Assembly (NCBI GenBank): GCA_934538895.1
Contig: CAKTCH010000005.1
Span: 1-21,355 of the forward strand
DNA from: an uncultured Alphaproteobacteria bacterium
GTDB taxonomy: Bacteria; Pseudomonadota; Alphaproteobacteria; Micavibrionales; Micavibrionaceae
DNA length: 21,355 nt
Direction: 5' to 3'
In this document: in pieces, positions 14,294 to 20,553 of the stretch
Position numbering within the stretch: position 1 is the first letter of the stretch
Layout of the letters: the number at the start of each line of letters is the position of its first letter
The notes under the pieces: model-generated
Told to the model about the DNA's origin: nothing
The model's input: the letters and a program-made list of their open reading frames with translations, nothing else
Database searches by the model: none
Program-made: the position numbers and the translations under genes

Positions 14294-14641
14294 ATGGCTG
14301 CAAACCTGAGAAACGGAATCATCATTGGCGTAGCCTTCACGGCTGTTTCCGCGGCATTCAACCCTGCGCCCGATTTCTGGACAGAAAATAATTATCCGAC
14401 ACTCAAAACGCCCGAGGCCGAGATCTATCGCGCAGACATGGCCGAACGTTTCGCCATAAGGAATGATGACTTGCAAGCCAACGCAACGGATCTTTGCGCG
14501 GCGCATGGCCTGGCGCAACTGGGGGAAGTCCTGCACGAGCAAAAACAGCTGCATGGCCATGGAGTGGGCGATGCGGAGAAGGTCTATCTGGTGTTAAAAG
14601 CCATGTTCCAGTGTGAAGAAGGCATCGTGCCGCGCATCTAA
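14294..14641 (+). CDS. Hypothetical exported protein (115 aa)
   Basis: An AAAGGAAA ribosome binding site lies 6 nt before the ATG at 14294. The product opens with a short basic N-terminus and a hydrophobic segment (about 8-21, GIIIGVAFTAVSAAF) that could be a signal peptide or anchor. The mature part has PAPDFWTENNYPTLKTP, a mixed helical region and two Cys (LCAAHGL and FQCEEG). I see no catalytic motif and know no family. It is a single-gene unit ending in the terminator at 14661-14696. Good initiation context and codon use support expression; the function cannot be inferred. Confidence 0.65.
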   Translation: MAANLRNGIIIGVAFTAVSAAFNPAPDFWTENNYPTLKTPEAEIYRADMAERFAIRNDDLQANATDLCAAHGLAQLGEVLHEQKQLHGHGVGDAEKVYLVLKAMFQCEEGIVPRI

Positions 14642-14660
14642 TAAGGGCCGCGCCAAAAGA

Positions 14661-14696
14661 AAACCCCCGCACATATCGGTCGCGGGGATTTTTTTG
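14661..14696 (+). terminator. Intrinsic terminator after the 115-aa gene
   Basis: CCCCGC (14665-14670) pairs with GCGGGG (14682-14687) around an 11-nt loop. The A-rich and T-rich flanks extend the stem, and a run of T follows. Confidence 0.85.
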
Positions 14697-15134
14697 CCTT
14701 TTGCGGCTTATAAGGTAACACACGAAATCTATTACAGACGCTTGTCCGGTTTATGCGGGGTGTTGCTGTGCGGTCATGGGATATTCCCTTCTGATTTTCC
14801 ATTCTTGCTGATGTTTCAGGGTTTCCTTCAAAACCATCCTGCTGCAAGACCTTCTTAACAAGGACGGGAATGGGAAAACCGGTAATGAGGGATAAAAGGC
14901 GGGGATTATTGGCGCTTAAGCGCCAATAATAAAAAGGGCAGAAATGATAACCATGCCATGTGCCATGGGTTCAGTAAGCCTGAAAACCCTCTTTTGCGTC
15001 AAGAAAAAACAAAGAGGCCGGCCATGGAAGAAATAATATTTCGGACTATCTTTGACCTGCCGAAGGTTGTCCTGTGCGGGAGGCGGGGGTAATCTGGGGC
15101 GGTTTATAAATTTCAAGAGATCGAGTGCACAGGA
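14697..15134. other. 438-bp gap without a convincing gene
   Basis: Short open frames cross this stretch on both strands, but none has a ribosome binding site, family motifs or good codon use, and some run through the terminator at 14661-14696. The notable content is a perfect palindrome at 14905-14930. No clear promoter for the gene at 15135 was found. Confidence 0.6.
14905..14930. repeat. Perfect 26-nt palindrome
   Basis: The two 13-nt arms (ATTATTGGCGCTT and its exact complement) meet without a spacer. Five A follow on the plus strand, so it does not have the T tract of a terminator on either strand. It may be a protein-binding site or a cruciform-forming site. Confidence 0.9.
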
Positions 15135-15815
15135 ATGCCGCGTAACCTGACCCAATCGAAATTCGTCCTGCTGTGGTTGCCGCTGATTTTACTGGCGCTG
15201 CAACTGATCGCCGAGAAGTTGCTGACCGGCCCGATGCACGATCGATTGCTGACTGAAAACGGCCCGGTGGAAACATTGCAGTTCATATTGCTGGTCTGGG
15301 CCTTCGCCGTGGCCGTGTTAGTGCTGCGTGAGTTGAAATTCAGGCCACCGGTTTATTTAAGCTTCTGGGCGCTGCTCGCGGCGCTGGGCTGCTTTTATGT
15401 CGGCGGCGAGGAAGTCAGCTGGGGCCAGCATTTCCTCAACTGGGACACGCCCGCATACTGGGCGGCGCTCAACGATCAGGAAGAAACCAACCTGCACAAT
15501 ACGTCCGCATGGTTCGACCAGAAACCGCGCCTGCTGCTGGAGATCGGTGTTATCGTCGGCGGCCTGCTGCTGCCGCTTTACCGCCGTCTGGGGAAGAAGC
15601 CGCTGCCCGCATGGCTGGCCAAGATCGCCCCGCCGGGCCGCTTCTGGCCGGTGGCGCTTCTGGTGCTGGTTATCAAGTGCGCGGATAAATTCGGTGGGGC
15701 CACGGAGATTTATATGTTCGCACGCGCCAGCGAAGTGATTGAATTCTATCTTTACTATTTTATCCTGCTTTACCTGATGGATTTACGCGTTCGTTTGAAA
15801 GATGAAAGGATCTAA
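15135..15815 (+). CDS. Polytopic membrane protein, unknown function
   Basis: The 226-aa protein has about six hydrophobic segments (near 10-28, 48-64, 73-90, 133-148, 172-186 and 203-217). Between the third and fourth lies a conserved-looking polar stretch with EEVSWGQHFLNWDTP and NDQEETNLHN. I recall a similar acidic and Trp-containing motif in uncharacterised membrane proteins of many bacteria, but it has no established function. The FMN reductase gene begins 3 nt after its stop, so the two form an operon that ends at the bidirectional terminator 16398-16423. The ATG at 15135 has AGGA immediately adjacent, too close for an ideal ribosome binding site. Confidence 0.8.
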   Translation: MPRNLTQSKFVLLWLPLILLALQLIAEKLLTGPMHDRLLTENGPVETLQFILLVWAFAVAVLVLRELKFRPPVYLSFWALLAALGCFYVGGEEVSWGQHFLNWDTPAYWAALNDQEETNLHNTSAWFDQKPRLLLEIGVIVGGLLLPLYRRLGKKPLPAWLAKIAPPGRFWPVALLVLVIKCADKFGGATEIYMFARASEVIEFYLYYFILLYLMDLRVRLKDERI

Positions 15816-15818
15816 AAA

Positions 15819-16391
15819 ATGTCCAAGATTGCCGTCGTGGTCGGAAGCCTGCGCAAGGGTTCCTATAACAAGAAACTGGGGCTGGCGCTTGAAAAGCTCG
15901 CCAAAGGTAAAATGGAGTTCGTCTTCGTCGATATCGGCTCTTTGCCGCTGTTCAACCAGGACCTTGAAGCCGATGTACCGGCCTCCGTCACGAAACTTAA
16001 AAGCGATATCGAATCCGCCGACGGCGTGCTGTTCATCACGCCCGAATATAACCGTTCCATTCCCGGCGTGCTGAAGAACGCCATTGACTGGGCCTCGCGC
16101 CCCTATGGCAGCAACTCATGGGCGGGCAAGCCCGCCGCCATCTGCGGCACTTCGCCGGGCGCTATCGGCACCGCCGTCGCGCAGAACCACTTGCGTGCTA
16201 TCACCGGCGGCTTCCTCGACATGCCGACCATGGGCCAGCCGGAAATGTATGTCGCCTATAAGGAAGAAAACTTCGATGCTGACAACAATGTCGTCAATGA
16301 AAGCACCAGAAAATTCCTTGAGGGTTTTCTGAGCAAATTCGCAAGCTGGGTCGAGCTTCACGCCGCAGCCAGAAAGAAAATGGCGGCCTGA
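15819..16391 (+). CDS. NADPH-dependent FMN reductase (ChrR/azoreductase-like)
   Basis: The 190-aa flavodoxin-like protein shows the FMN phosphate-binding loop GSLRKGSYNKKL (about 9-20) and the family hallmark PEYNRSIPGVLKNAIDW (about 76-92). SPGAIGTAVAQNHLR follows. Members reduce quinones, azo dyes, chromate or free FMN with NAD(P)H in the cytoplasm, often protecting against oxidative stress; the true substrate here is unknown. An AAAGGA ribosome binding site precedes the ATG. It is co-transcribed with the membrane-protein gene upstream. Confidence 0.93.
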   Translation: MSKIAVVVGSLRKGSYNKKLGLALEKLAKGKMEFVFVDIGSLPLFNQDLEADVPASVTKLKSDIESADGVLFITPEYNRSIPGVLKNAIDWASRPYGSNSWAGKPAAICGTSPGAIGTAVAQNHLRAITGGFLDMPTMGQPEMYVAYKEENFDADNNVVNESTRKFLEGFLSKFASWVELHAAARKKMAA

Positions 16392-16397
16392 AACAAG

Positions 16398-16423
16398 AAA
16401 ACCCCGCTCACGAGCGGGGTTTT
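16398..16423. terminator. Bidirectional terminator between the FMN reductase gene and nrdB
   Basis: AAAACCCCGCTC and GAGCGGGGTTTT form a near-perfect stem with a minimal loop. With A and T tracts on both sides, it can stop transcription from the plus-strand operon and from nrdB on the minus strand. Confidence 0.9.
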
Positions 16424-16457
16424 CAATCATGGGAAATTATTCATTCATCGCGCGCGG

Positions 16458-17519
16458 CTATTCCGCCGCATCCGCCGTTCTTTCATCCGGTTTCGCGTAA
16501 TTGCCGCTGAACACGTCGTCGGAGAATACCTCTTCCCATGTGCCCTGCGTCGACGCTTTCGAATATTCCGTCGCGCGGTTTTCGAAGAAGTTGGTGTGCT
16601 CGGCGCCGTTCAGCATCTGGTCCATCCACGGCAGCGGGTTTTTCTCGATGCCGAAGACCGCTTCCAGATTGAGCTGCTGCAAGCGGCGGTCGCCGATGTA
16701 GCGGATATAATCCTTTACTTCCTGCGACGTCAGGCCTTCGACTTCCCCTTGTTCGAACGCCAGATCGATGAACCTGTCTTCAAAGCCGACGATCGTTTTG
16801 CAGGAATCGGTAATTTCGCGTTTCAGGTCTTCGTCCCAGATATCCTGATTCTCGGCGACGAAGGCGTTGAACAGCTTTATCATCGACAGGCAGTGCAGCG
16901 TTTCGTCACGCACCGACCATGTGATGATCTGGCCCATGCCCTTCATCTTGTTGAAGCGCGGGAAGTTCATCAGGATCGCGAAAGACGCGAACAGCTGCAG
17001 CCCTTCGGTAAACGCGCCGAACATCGCCATCGTCTTGGCGATATCGCGGCGGGACGCCATCGACGCGTTCTGCATGTAATCGAACTTGTCTTTCATTTCC
17101 TTGTATTGCAGGAACGCGGAATATTCGACTTCCGGCATCCCGATCGTATCCAGCAGATGCGAATAGGCGGCGATATGCACGGTTTCAATATTCGAGAAGG
17201 CGGAGAGCATCATCTGCACCTCGACCGGGCCGAATACCTGAGAATAATGCTTCATGTAGCAGTTGTTCACTTCCACGTCCGACTGCGTGAAGAAGCGGAA
17301 AATCTGCGTCATCAGGTTTTTCTCGGACGGCGTCAGCTTCTTTTTCCAGTCGCGCACGTCCTCGGCCAGCGGCACTTCCTCCGGAATCCAGTGGATACGC
17401 TGCTGCGTCAGCCATGCCTCGTAACACCACGGATAAAGGAACGGCTTGTAAACATGGCGTTCCTGCAGCAGGGGAGAGGGTGAATCGGTGACATCGTCGA
17501 TGATGGCTTTCGTGGACAT
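16458..17519 (-). CDS. nrdB: Class Ia ribonucleotide reductase, beta subunit
   Basis: NrdB houses the diiron-tyrosyl radical that the alpha subunit NrdA uses to reduce ribonucleoside diphosphates to deoxyribonucleotides. The protein has normal length (353 aa). The iron-binding and radical motif NIETVHIAAYSHLLD contains the E-x2-H-x3-Y pattern (E, H and the radical Tyr). The second ligand set is FGAFTEG and WSVRDETLHCLS (E-x2-H). FRFFTQSDVEVNNCY carries the first acidic ligand region. The start has GGAG about 7 nt upstream. nrdA is not adjacent in this window. NrdR-type boxes lie 145-192 nt upstream. Confidence 0.97.
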   Translation of the reverse strand: MSTKAIIDDVTDSPSPLLQERHVYKPFLYPWCYEAWLTQQRIHWIPEEVPLAEDVRDWKKKLTPSEKNLMTQIFRFFTQSDVEVNNCYMKHYSQVFGPVEVQMMLSAFSNIETVHIAAYSHLLDTIGMPEVEYSAFLQYKEMKDKFDYMQNASMASRRDIAKTMAMFGAFTEGLQLFASFAILMNFPRFNKMKGMGQIITWSVRDETLHCLSMIKLFNAFVAENQDIWDEDLKREITDSCKTIVGFEDRFIDLAFEQGEVEGLTSQEVKDYIRYIGDRRLQQLNLEAVFGIEKNPLPWMDQMLNGAEHTNFFENRATEYSKASTQGTWEEVFSDDVFSGNYAKPDERTADAAE

Positions 17520-17663
17520 GGCTTTACTCCATTGCAGATAAGGGGATCTAACATTGACTCATAAGGAAACCCGCTCCTGAGTCCGAGTCTTTTAAGGGAT
17601 TCATCCACAGGGCAGGAGACGGGGCGACGGCGGCAGGGGGAATTGCCGCGAGCCACCCCTAAA

Positions 17664-17711
17664 TCTCAATATATATGTATTTCATGCCATGGCAAATACA
17701 ATATATAGTAT
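17664..17711 (-). promoter_or_regulatory. NrdR box pair upstream of nrdB
   Basis: The sequence ATACAATATATAGTAT (17696-17711) matches the NrdR consensus ACACWATATWTWGTGT at 14 of 16 positions and is nearly palindromic. A weaker copy (TCTCAATATATATGTA, 17664-17679) starts 32 bp away, the three-helical-turn spacing typical of NrdR box pairs. NrdR represses ribonucleotide reductase genes. An imperfect -35/-10 pair on the minus strand (TTGTCC at 17726-17731, TATAT-type -10 inside the box) suggests that NrdR would block the promoter. Confidence 0.7.
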
Positions 17712-17729
17712 TCCACAAATATTTTGGAC

Positions 17730-17829
17730 AAAGAAAATCCCGGGGTGCGACCCCGGGTTCTTACTTGTCGTTTAGCTGTTCAACTACGCCCAAATTGGTT
17801 TTTTATGCAGAACGATTATCCGCCAATTT
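17730..17829 (-). ncRNA. Possible short RNA or attenuated leader upstream of nrdB
   Basis: On the minus strand a TTGACG -35 (17859-17864), a 17-nt spacer and a weak TTAAAA -10 (17836-17841) predict a start near 17829. The transcript would begin with a hairpin, AAATTGG... CCAATTT (17829-17823 with 17798-17792). It would end at a GC-rich 7-bp stem (CCCGGGG/CCCCGGG, 17739-17757) followed by ATTTTCTTT. No coding sequence of note lies inside. The weak -10 keeps confidence low. Confidence 0.35.
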
Positions 17830-17903
17830 TTCCTTTTTTAACGGCAGGCCCGCGCGGCCGTCAACGAAAAAACGTATAACTCGCCCCGTAAGGCACAGTC
17901 AGA

Positions 17904-17933
17904 AAAATGCCGTTTTGTGCTATGCGGCATTTT
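17904..17933. repeat. Inverted repeat before the PhoU-like gene
   Basis: AAAATGCCG (17904-17912) and CGGCATTTT (17925-17933) are exact complements with a 12-nt loop. The A and T flanks would allow a weak bidirectional terminator or an operator-type site 46 nt upstream of the gene at 17980. Confidence 0.5.
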
Positions 17934-17979
17934 CGGTTAGGCTGCCCAAACTTAAAAACCGGAGAAAGAGGTCGCCGCC

Positions 17980-18621
17980 ATGCTCAAGCTGCCGTCCCTG
18001 AAACCCAGGGACAACAAATTCTGTGTTCTGTTGGAGGGATTATCCAGCCAGGCGCGTGCTTGCGCCGTACATCTGAAAACCTTCGTCGAAAGCACGGAAG
18101 CGGCGGAACAGGCCGAAGCCGCCGCCGCCATTACCGCGGCGCGGCGCCAGTCCAAGGAATTGACCGCGCGAATCACCGCTGAGCTATGCCGCACTTTTAT
18201 CACCCCGTTCGACCGTGAAGATATTCAGGATATCGCGGCAGACCTTTATAAAATTCCCAAGACCATCGAGAAAATCAAGGACCGCCTGTCCGCGCACGGC
18301 ATCAGCAGCGTCAAAGGCGATTTCTCGCATCAGATCGACGTCATCATACAGGAAGCCGAAGCGATGGAGGAAATGGTCGCCGAGCTGATCAAGCCCGGCC
18401 ATGACGACAAACGCATCTTCGCCAAGGCGCGCCAGTTACAGGAACTTGAGAACAAGGGCGATGCCATCTTAAGCGAATTGCTGGTCGAGCTGTTCCAGAG
18501 CAATACCGATGCGCGCGACCTTATCCTGCGCAAGGATATTTACGACATGCTGGAAAAAATCGTCGATCGCTACCGCGACGCTGCCGGTGTCGCGTTGCAG
18601 ATCGTGCTGAAACATTCGTAA
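17980..18621 (+). CDS. DUF47/PhoU-like phosphate transport accessory protein
   Basis: The 213-aa, almost entirely helical protein matches the DUF47 (TIGR00153) group related to PhoU. It shows FITPFDREDIQDIAADLYKI (about 71-90), a helical core, a second metal-binding-type helix with QLQELENKGDAILSELLVELF, and DIYDMLEKIVDRYRDAAGVA near the end. Such proteins are encoded next to PiT-type phosphate transporters and are thought to modulate them. Here the transporter follows after 124 bp that hold a REP-like palindrome. GGAGAAAGAGG upstream of the ATG supports the start. Confidence 0.92.
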   Translation: MLKLPSLKPRDNKFCVLLEGLSSQARACAVHLKTFVESTEAAEQAEAAAAITAARRQSKELTARITAELCRTFITPFDREDIQDIAADLYKIPKTIEKIKDRLSAHGISSVKGDFSHQIDVIIQEAEAMEEMVAELIKPGHDDKRIFAKARQLQELENKGDAILSELLVELFQSNTDARDLILRKDIYDMLEKIVDRYRDAAGVALQIVLKHS

Positions 18622-18647
18622 GGGGTTGTTCGTCATGTATTTCCATG

Positions 18648-18715
18648 CCCCCTCACCCTGCCCTCTCTCCCACGGGGAGAAGGACGTGCGGGCTTAGCTG
18701 TAGCGGGGCGAGGGG
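18648..18715. repeat. REP-like palindromic element between the PhoU-like and PiT genes
   Basis: Outer arms CCCCTCACCC (18649-18658) and GGGCGAGGGG (18706-18715) pair at 9 of 10 positions. An inner hairpin TCTCCC-ACG-GGGAGA lies at 18666-18680. This composition is typical of intergenic CCCTCACCC...GGGGAGAGG...GAGGGG palindromes dispersed in many proteobacterial genomes. Only one copy is seen in the window, so its repetitive nature is inferred. Confidence 0.65.
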
Positions 18716-18745
18716 CAGAGAGCGCAGACGACAAAGGAAACAAAA

Positions 18746-19759
18746 ATGGATTTCATCTTCATGTTGCTGGTTCTGGTGGTCGTACTCACCCTGGTGTTCG
18801 ATTTCATCAACGGCTTTCACGATTCCGCCAACGCCATCGCCACCGTCGTTTCCACACGCGTGCTGACACCGCTCGTCGCCGTCGTCTATGCCGGTATTCT
18901 CAATTTCATCGGCGCGCTGATGGGCACTGAAGTCGCTGCCACCATCGGCAGCGGGCTGGTCGATGTCGAAACCGTGACGCTACACACCATCCTTTGCACC
19001 GTGCTGGCCGCCATCGTCTGGAACCTGATCACATGGTATAAGGGCCTGCCCACCAGTTCCTCGCACGCCATCATCGGCTCTCTTCTGGGCGCGGCATGGT
19101 TCTCCAGCACCGCCACCAGCGGCCATGAGAACATCCATCTCGACAAATTGCTCGAAAAAGTCGTTGTCCCGATGCTGATCTCGCCTGTGCTGGGCGTAGT
19201 GCTGGGCTTTGTGATGATGACGCTGCTGATCTGGCTGATCTATAAAATGTCGCCCGCGCGCGTCAGCAAGGTGTTCGGCAAGATGCAAATTCTCTCCGCC
19301 GGGTTCATGGCGGTGACCCACGGCCTGAACGATGCGCAGAAATCGATGGGCATCATCGCGCTGGCGTTGATCGTGGTCTATCCTCAGGATGCTTTTTACG
19401 TGCCGTTCTGGGTGAAAATAACCTGCGCGCTGGCGATGGGCGCGGGCACGATGATGGGCGGCTGGAAGATCATCCACACGCTCGGCAGCAAGATGATAAA
19501 GCTGCAACCCGTTCACGGTTTTGCGGCGGAGACTACGGCTTCGGTGATTATCGGCGGCGCCTCGGCCATGGGCATCCCCGTCAGCACCACGCAAGTCATT
19601 ACCACCTCGATCATGGGCGTGGGCGCGACCAGGCGCCTTTCCGCCGTGCGCTGGGGCGTGGTCGGGAATATCGTCTGGGCATGGGTTCTGACCATACCGG
19701 TGACTTTCACCTTCGCGGGTGCGCTGATGATCGCCTATAAAATGCTGTTCGGGGTCTGA
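18746..19759 (+). CDS. Low-affinity inorganic phosphate transporter (PiT family)
   Basis: The 337-aa inner-membrane protein has about ten hydrophobic segments and both PiT signatures. The N-terminal one is DFINGFHDSANAIATVVSTR (about 12-31), a GANDVANS-like repeat, and the C-terminal one is THGLNDAQKSMGIIAL. Further conserved pieces are GLPTSSSHAIIGSLLGAAW and GIPVSTTQVITTSIMGVG. The family imports phosphate as a metal-phosphate complex driven by the proton gradient. AAAGGAAA upstream of the ATG is a good ribosome binding site. It is probably co-transcribed with the DUF47 regulator unless the REP-like element attenuates readthrough. Confidence 0.95.
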   Translation: MDFIFMLLVLVVVLTLVFDFINGFHDSANAIATVVSTRVLTPLVAVVYAGILNFIGALMGTEVAATIGSGLVDVETVTLHTILCTVLAAIVWNLITWYKGLPTSSSHAIIGSLLGAAWFSSTATSGHENIHLDKLLEKVVVPMLISPVLGVVLGFVMMTLLIWLIYKMSPARVSKVFGKMQILSAGFMAVTHGLNDAQKSMGIIALALIVVYPQDAFYVPFWVKITCALAMGAGTMMGGWKIIHTLGSKMIKLQPVHGFAAETTASVIIGGASAMGIPVSTTQVITTSIMGVGATRRLSAVRWGVVGNIVWAWVLTIPVTFTFAGALMIAYKMLFGV

Positions 19760-19843
19760 TTAACGAACGACCGGGCCGGGCGGCAAGGTCATCATTCAGA
19801 ACGCGCCCACAAGGCCTGTGCCCGTATCTGTCAAAACACCCCC

Positions 19844-19871
19844 TTGACGCCGGAATCATGCGGCTTAGTTT
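19844..19871 (+). promoter_or_regulatory. Weak promoter candidate for the GST gene
   Basis: A TTGACG -35 (19844-19849) lies 16 nt before TAGTTT (19866-19871), about 40 nt upstream of the GST ATG. The -10 match is poor. Confidence 0.3.
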
Positions 19872-19908
19872 GAAGGAAGCTTCATTCTTGCCAAGGGAGA
19901 GAATACTT

Positions 19909-20517
19909 ATGTCCTATAAACTTTACTACAAGCCTGGCGCCTGCTCGATGGCGGTGCATGTCATTCTCAACGAATTGAATGTTCCGTTCGAAGCCGTCAG
20001 GCAGGACGACCTTAAAAGCCCCGATTTCCTGAAGCTGAACCCGCGCGGTCAGGTGCCGCTTCTGATTGCCGACGGCGAACCGGTGAAAGAGGGTGCGGCG
20101 ATCATCACCTATCTGCTCGACAGCCATGCCAATAACCTGATGCCGAAATCCGGCATAGAACGCGCCAGGGCGCTGGAATGGCTGATGTGGTGCAACGCCT
20201 CGCTGCATCCGGCCTGCGGCCGCATGTTCTGGCTGAACAAACAGGAATTTGACGACGCCACCAAAGCCGGACTGTCTAAACTTTTTCTCGCACAGGTACA
20301 ATCCCTCTGGGACGAAGCCGATGAGCGTCTTGCAAAAACGAAATATCTGGCAGGAGATCAAGTCACGGCGGGCGATATCCTGCTGGCCGTGATCGCCAAC
20401 TGGGGCATCGGCACGCCGGGCGCGAACGTCAAGCGCGTGTTGAAAGACGTGGTGACGCGCCCCGCCTACCAGAAAACGCTGACCGCCGAGCAAATCGAAT
20501 ATAAAGCCGCCGCATAA
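19909..20517 (+). CDS. Glutathione S-transferase, beta-class-like
   Basis: I start at the ATG at 19909 because AAGGGAGAG lies about 8 nt upstream and the family starts with a short strand, MSYKLYY. The 202-aa protein has an N-terminal thioredoxin-like domain with KPGACSMAVHVIL, where Cys12 and Ser13 align with the catalytic Cys10/Ser11 of beta-class GSTs. FLKLNPRGQVPLLIADGEPVKEGAAIITYL follows with the cis-Pro before LL and the glutathione-binding E/A region. A helical C-terminal domain ends in KYLAGDQVTAGDILL. Such enzymes conjugate glutathione or act in detoxification and redox repair; the substrate is unknown. It stands alone. Confidence 0.94.
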   Translation: MSYKLYYKPGACSMAVHVILNELNVPFEAVRQDDLKSPDFLKLNPRGQVPLLIADGEPVKEGAAIITYLLDSHANNLMPKSGIERARALEWLMWCNASLHPACGRMFWLNKQEFDDATKAGLSKLFLAQVQSLWDEADERLAKTKYLAGDQVTAGDILLAVIANWGIGTPGANVKRVLKDVVTRPAYQKTLTAEQIEYKAAA

Positions 20518-20553
20518 GGTTCACTGAAATCTGACAAGCTGCCTTTACCCGCG

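Larger units (their letters stand above)
17520..17979. other. 460-bp divergent intergenic region between nrdB and the PhoU-like gene
   Basis: This stretch holds no convincing protein gene. It contains the nrdB leader, a pair of NrdR-type boxes (17664-17711), a GC-rich hairpin with a T tract on the minus strand (17739-17757), a possible short minus-strand RNA and a 9-bp inverted repeat (17904-17933). Confidence 0.6.

Noticed and set aside
14613..14858. Plus-strand 81-codon frame downstream of the 115-aa gene
   Set aside because: It overlaps the end of that gene in another frame and runs through the terminator at 14661-14696, and has no ribosome binding site.
14905..14930. Intrinsic terminator at the 26-nt palindrome
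   Set aside because: The stem is followed by A on the plus strand and by C on the minus strand, so there is no U tract in either transcript.
14941..15036. Short plus-strand frame starting after the 26-nt palindrome
   Set aside because: About 30 codons, weak initiation context, no motif and no conservation that can be judged.
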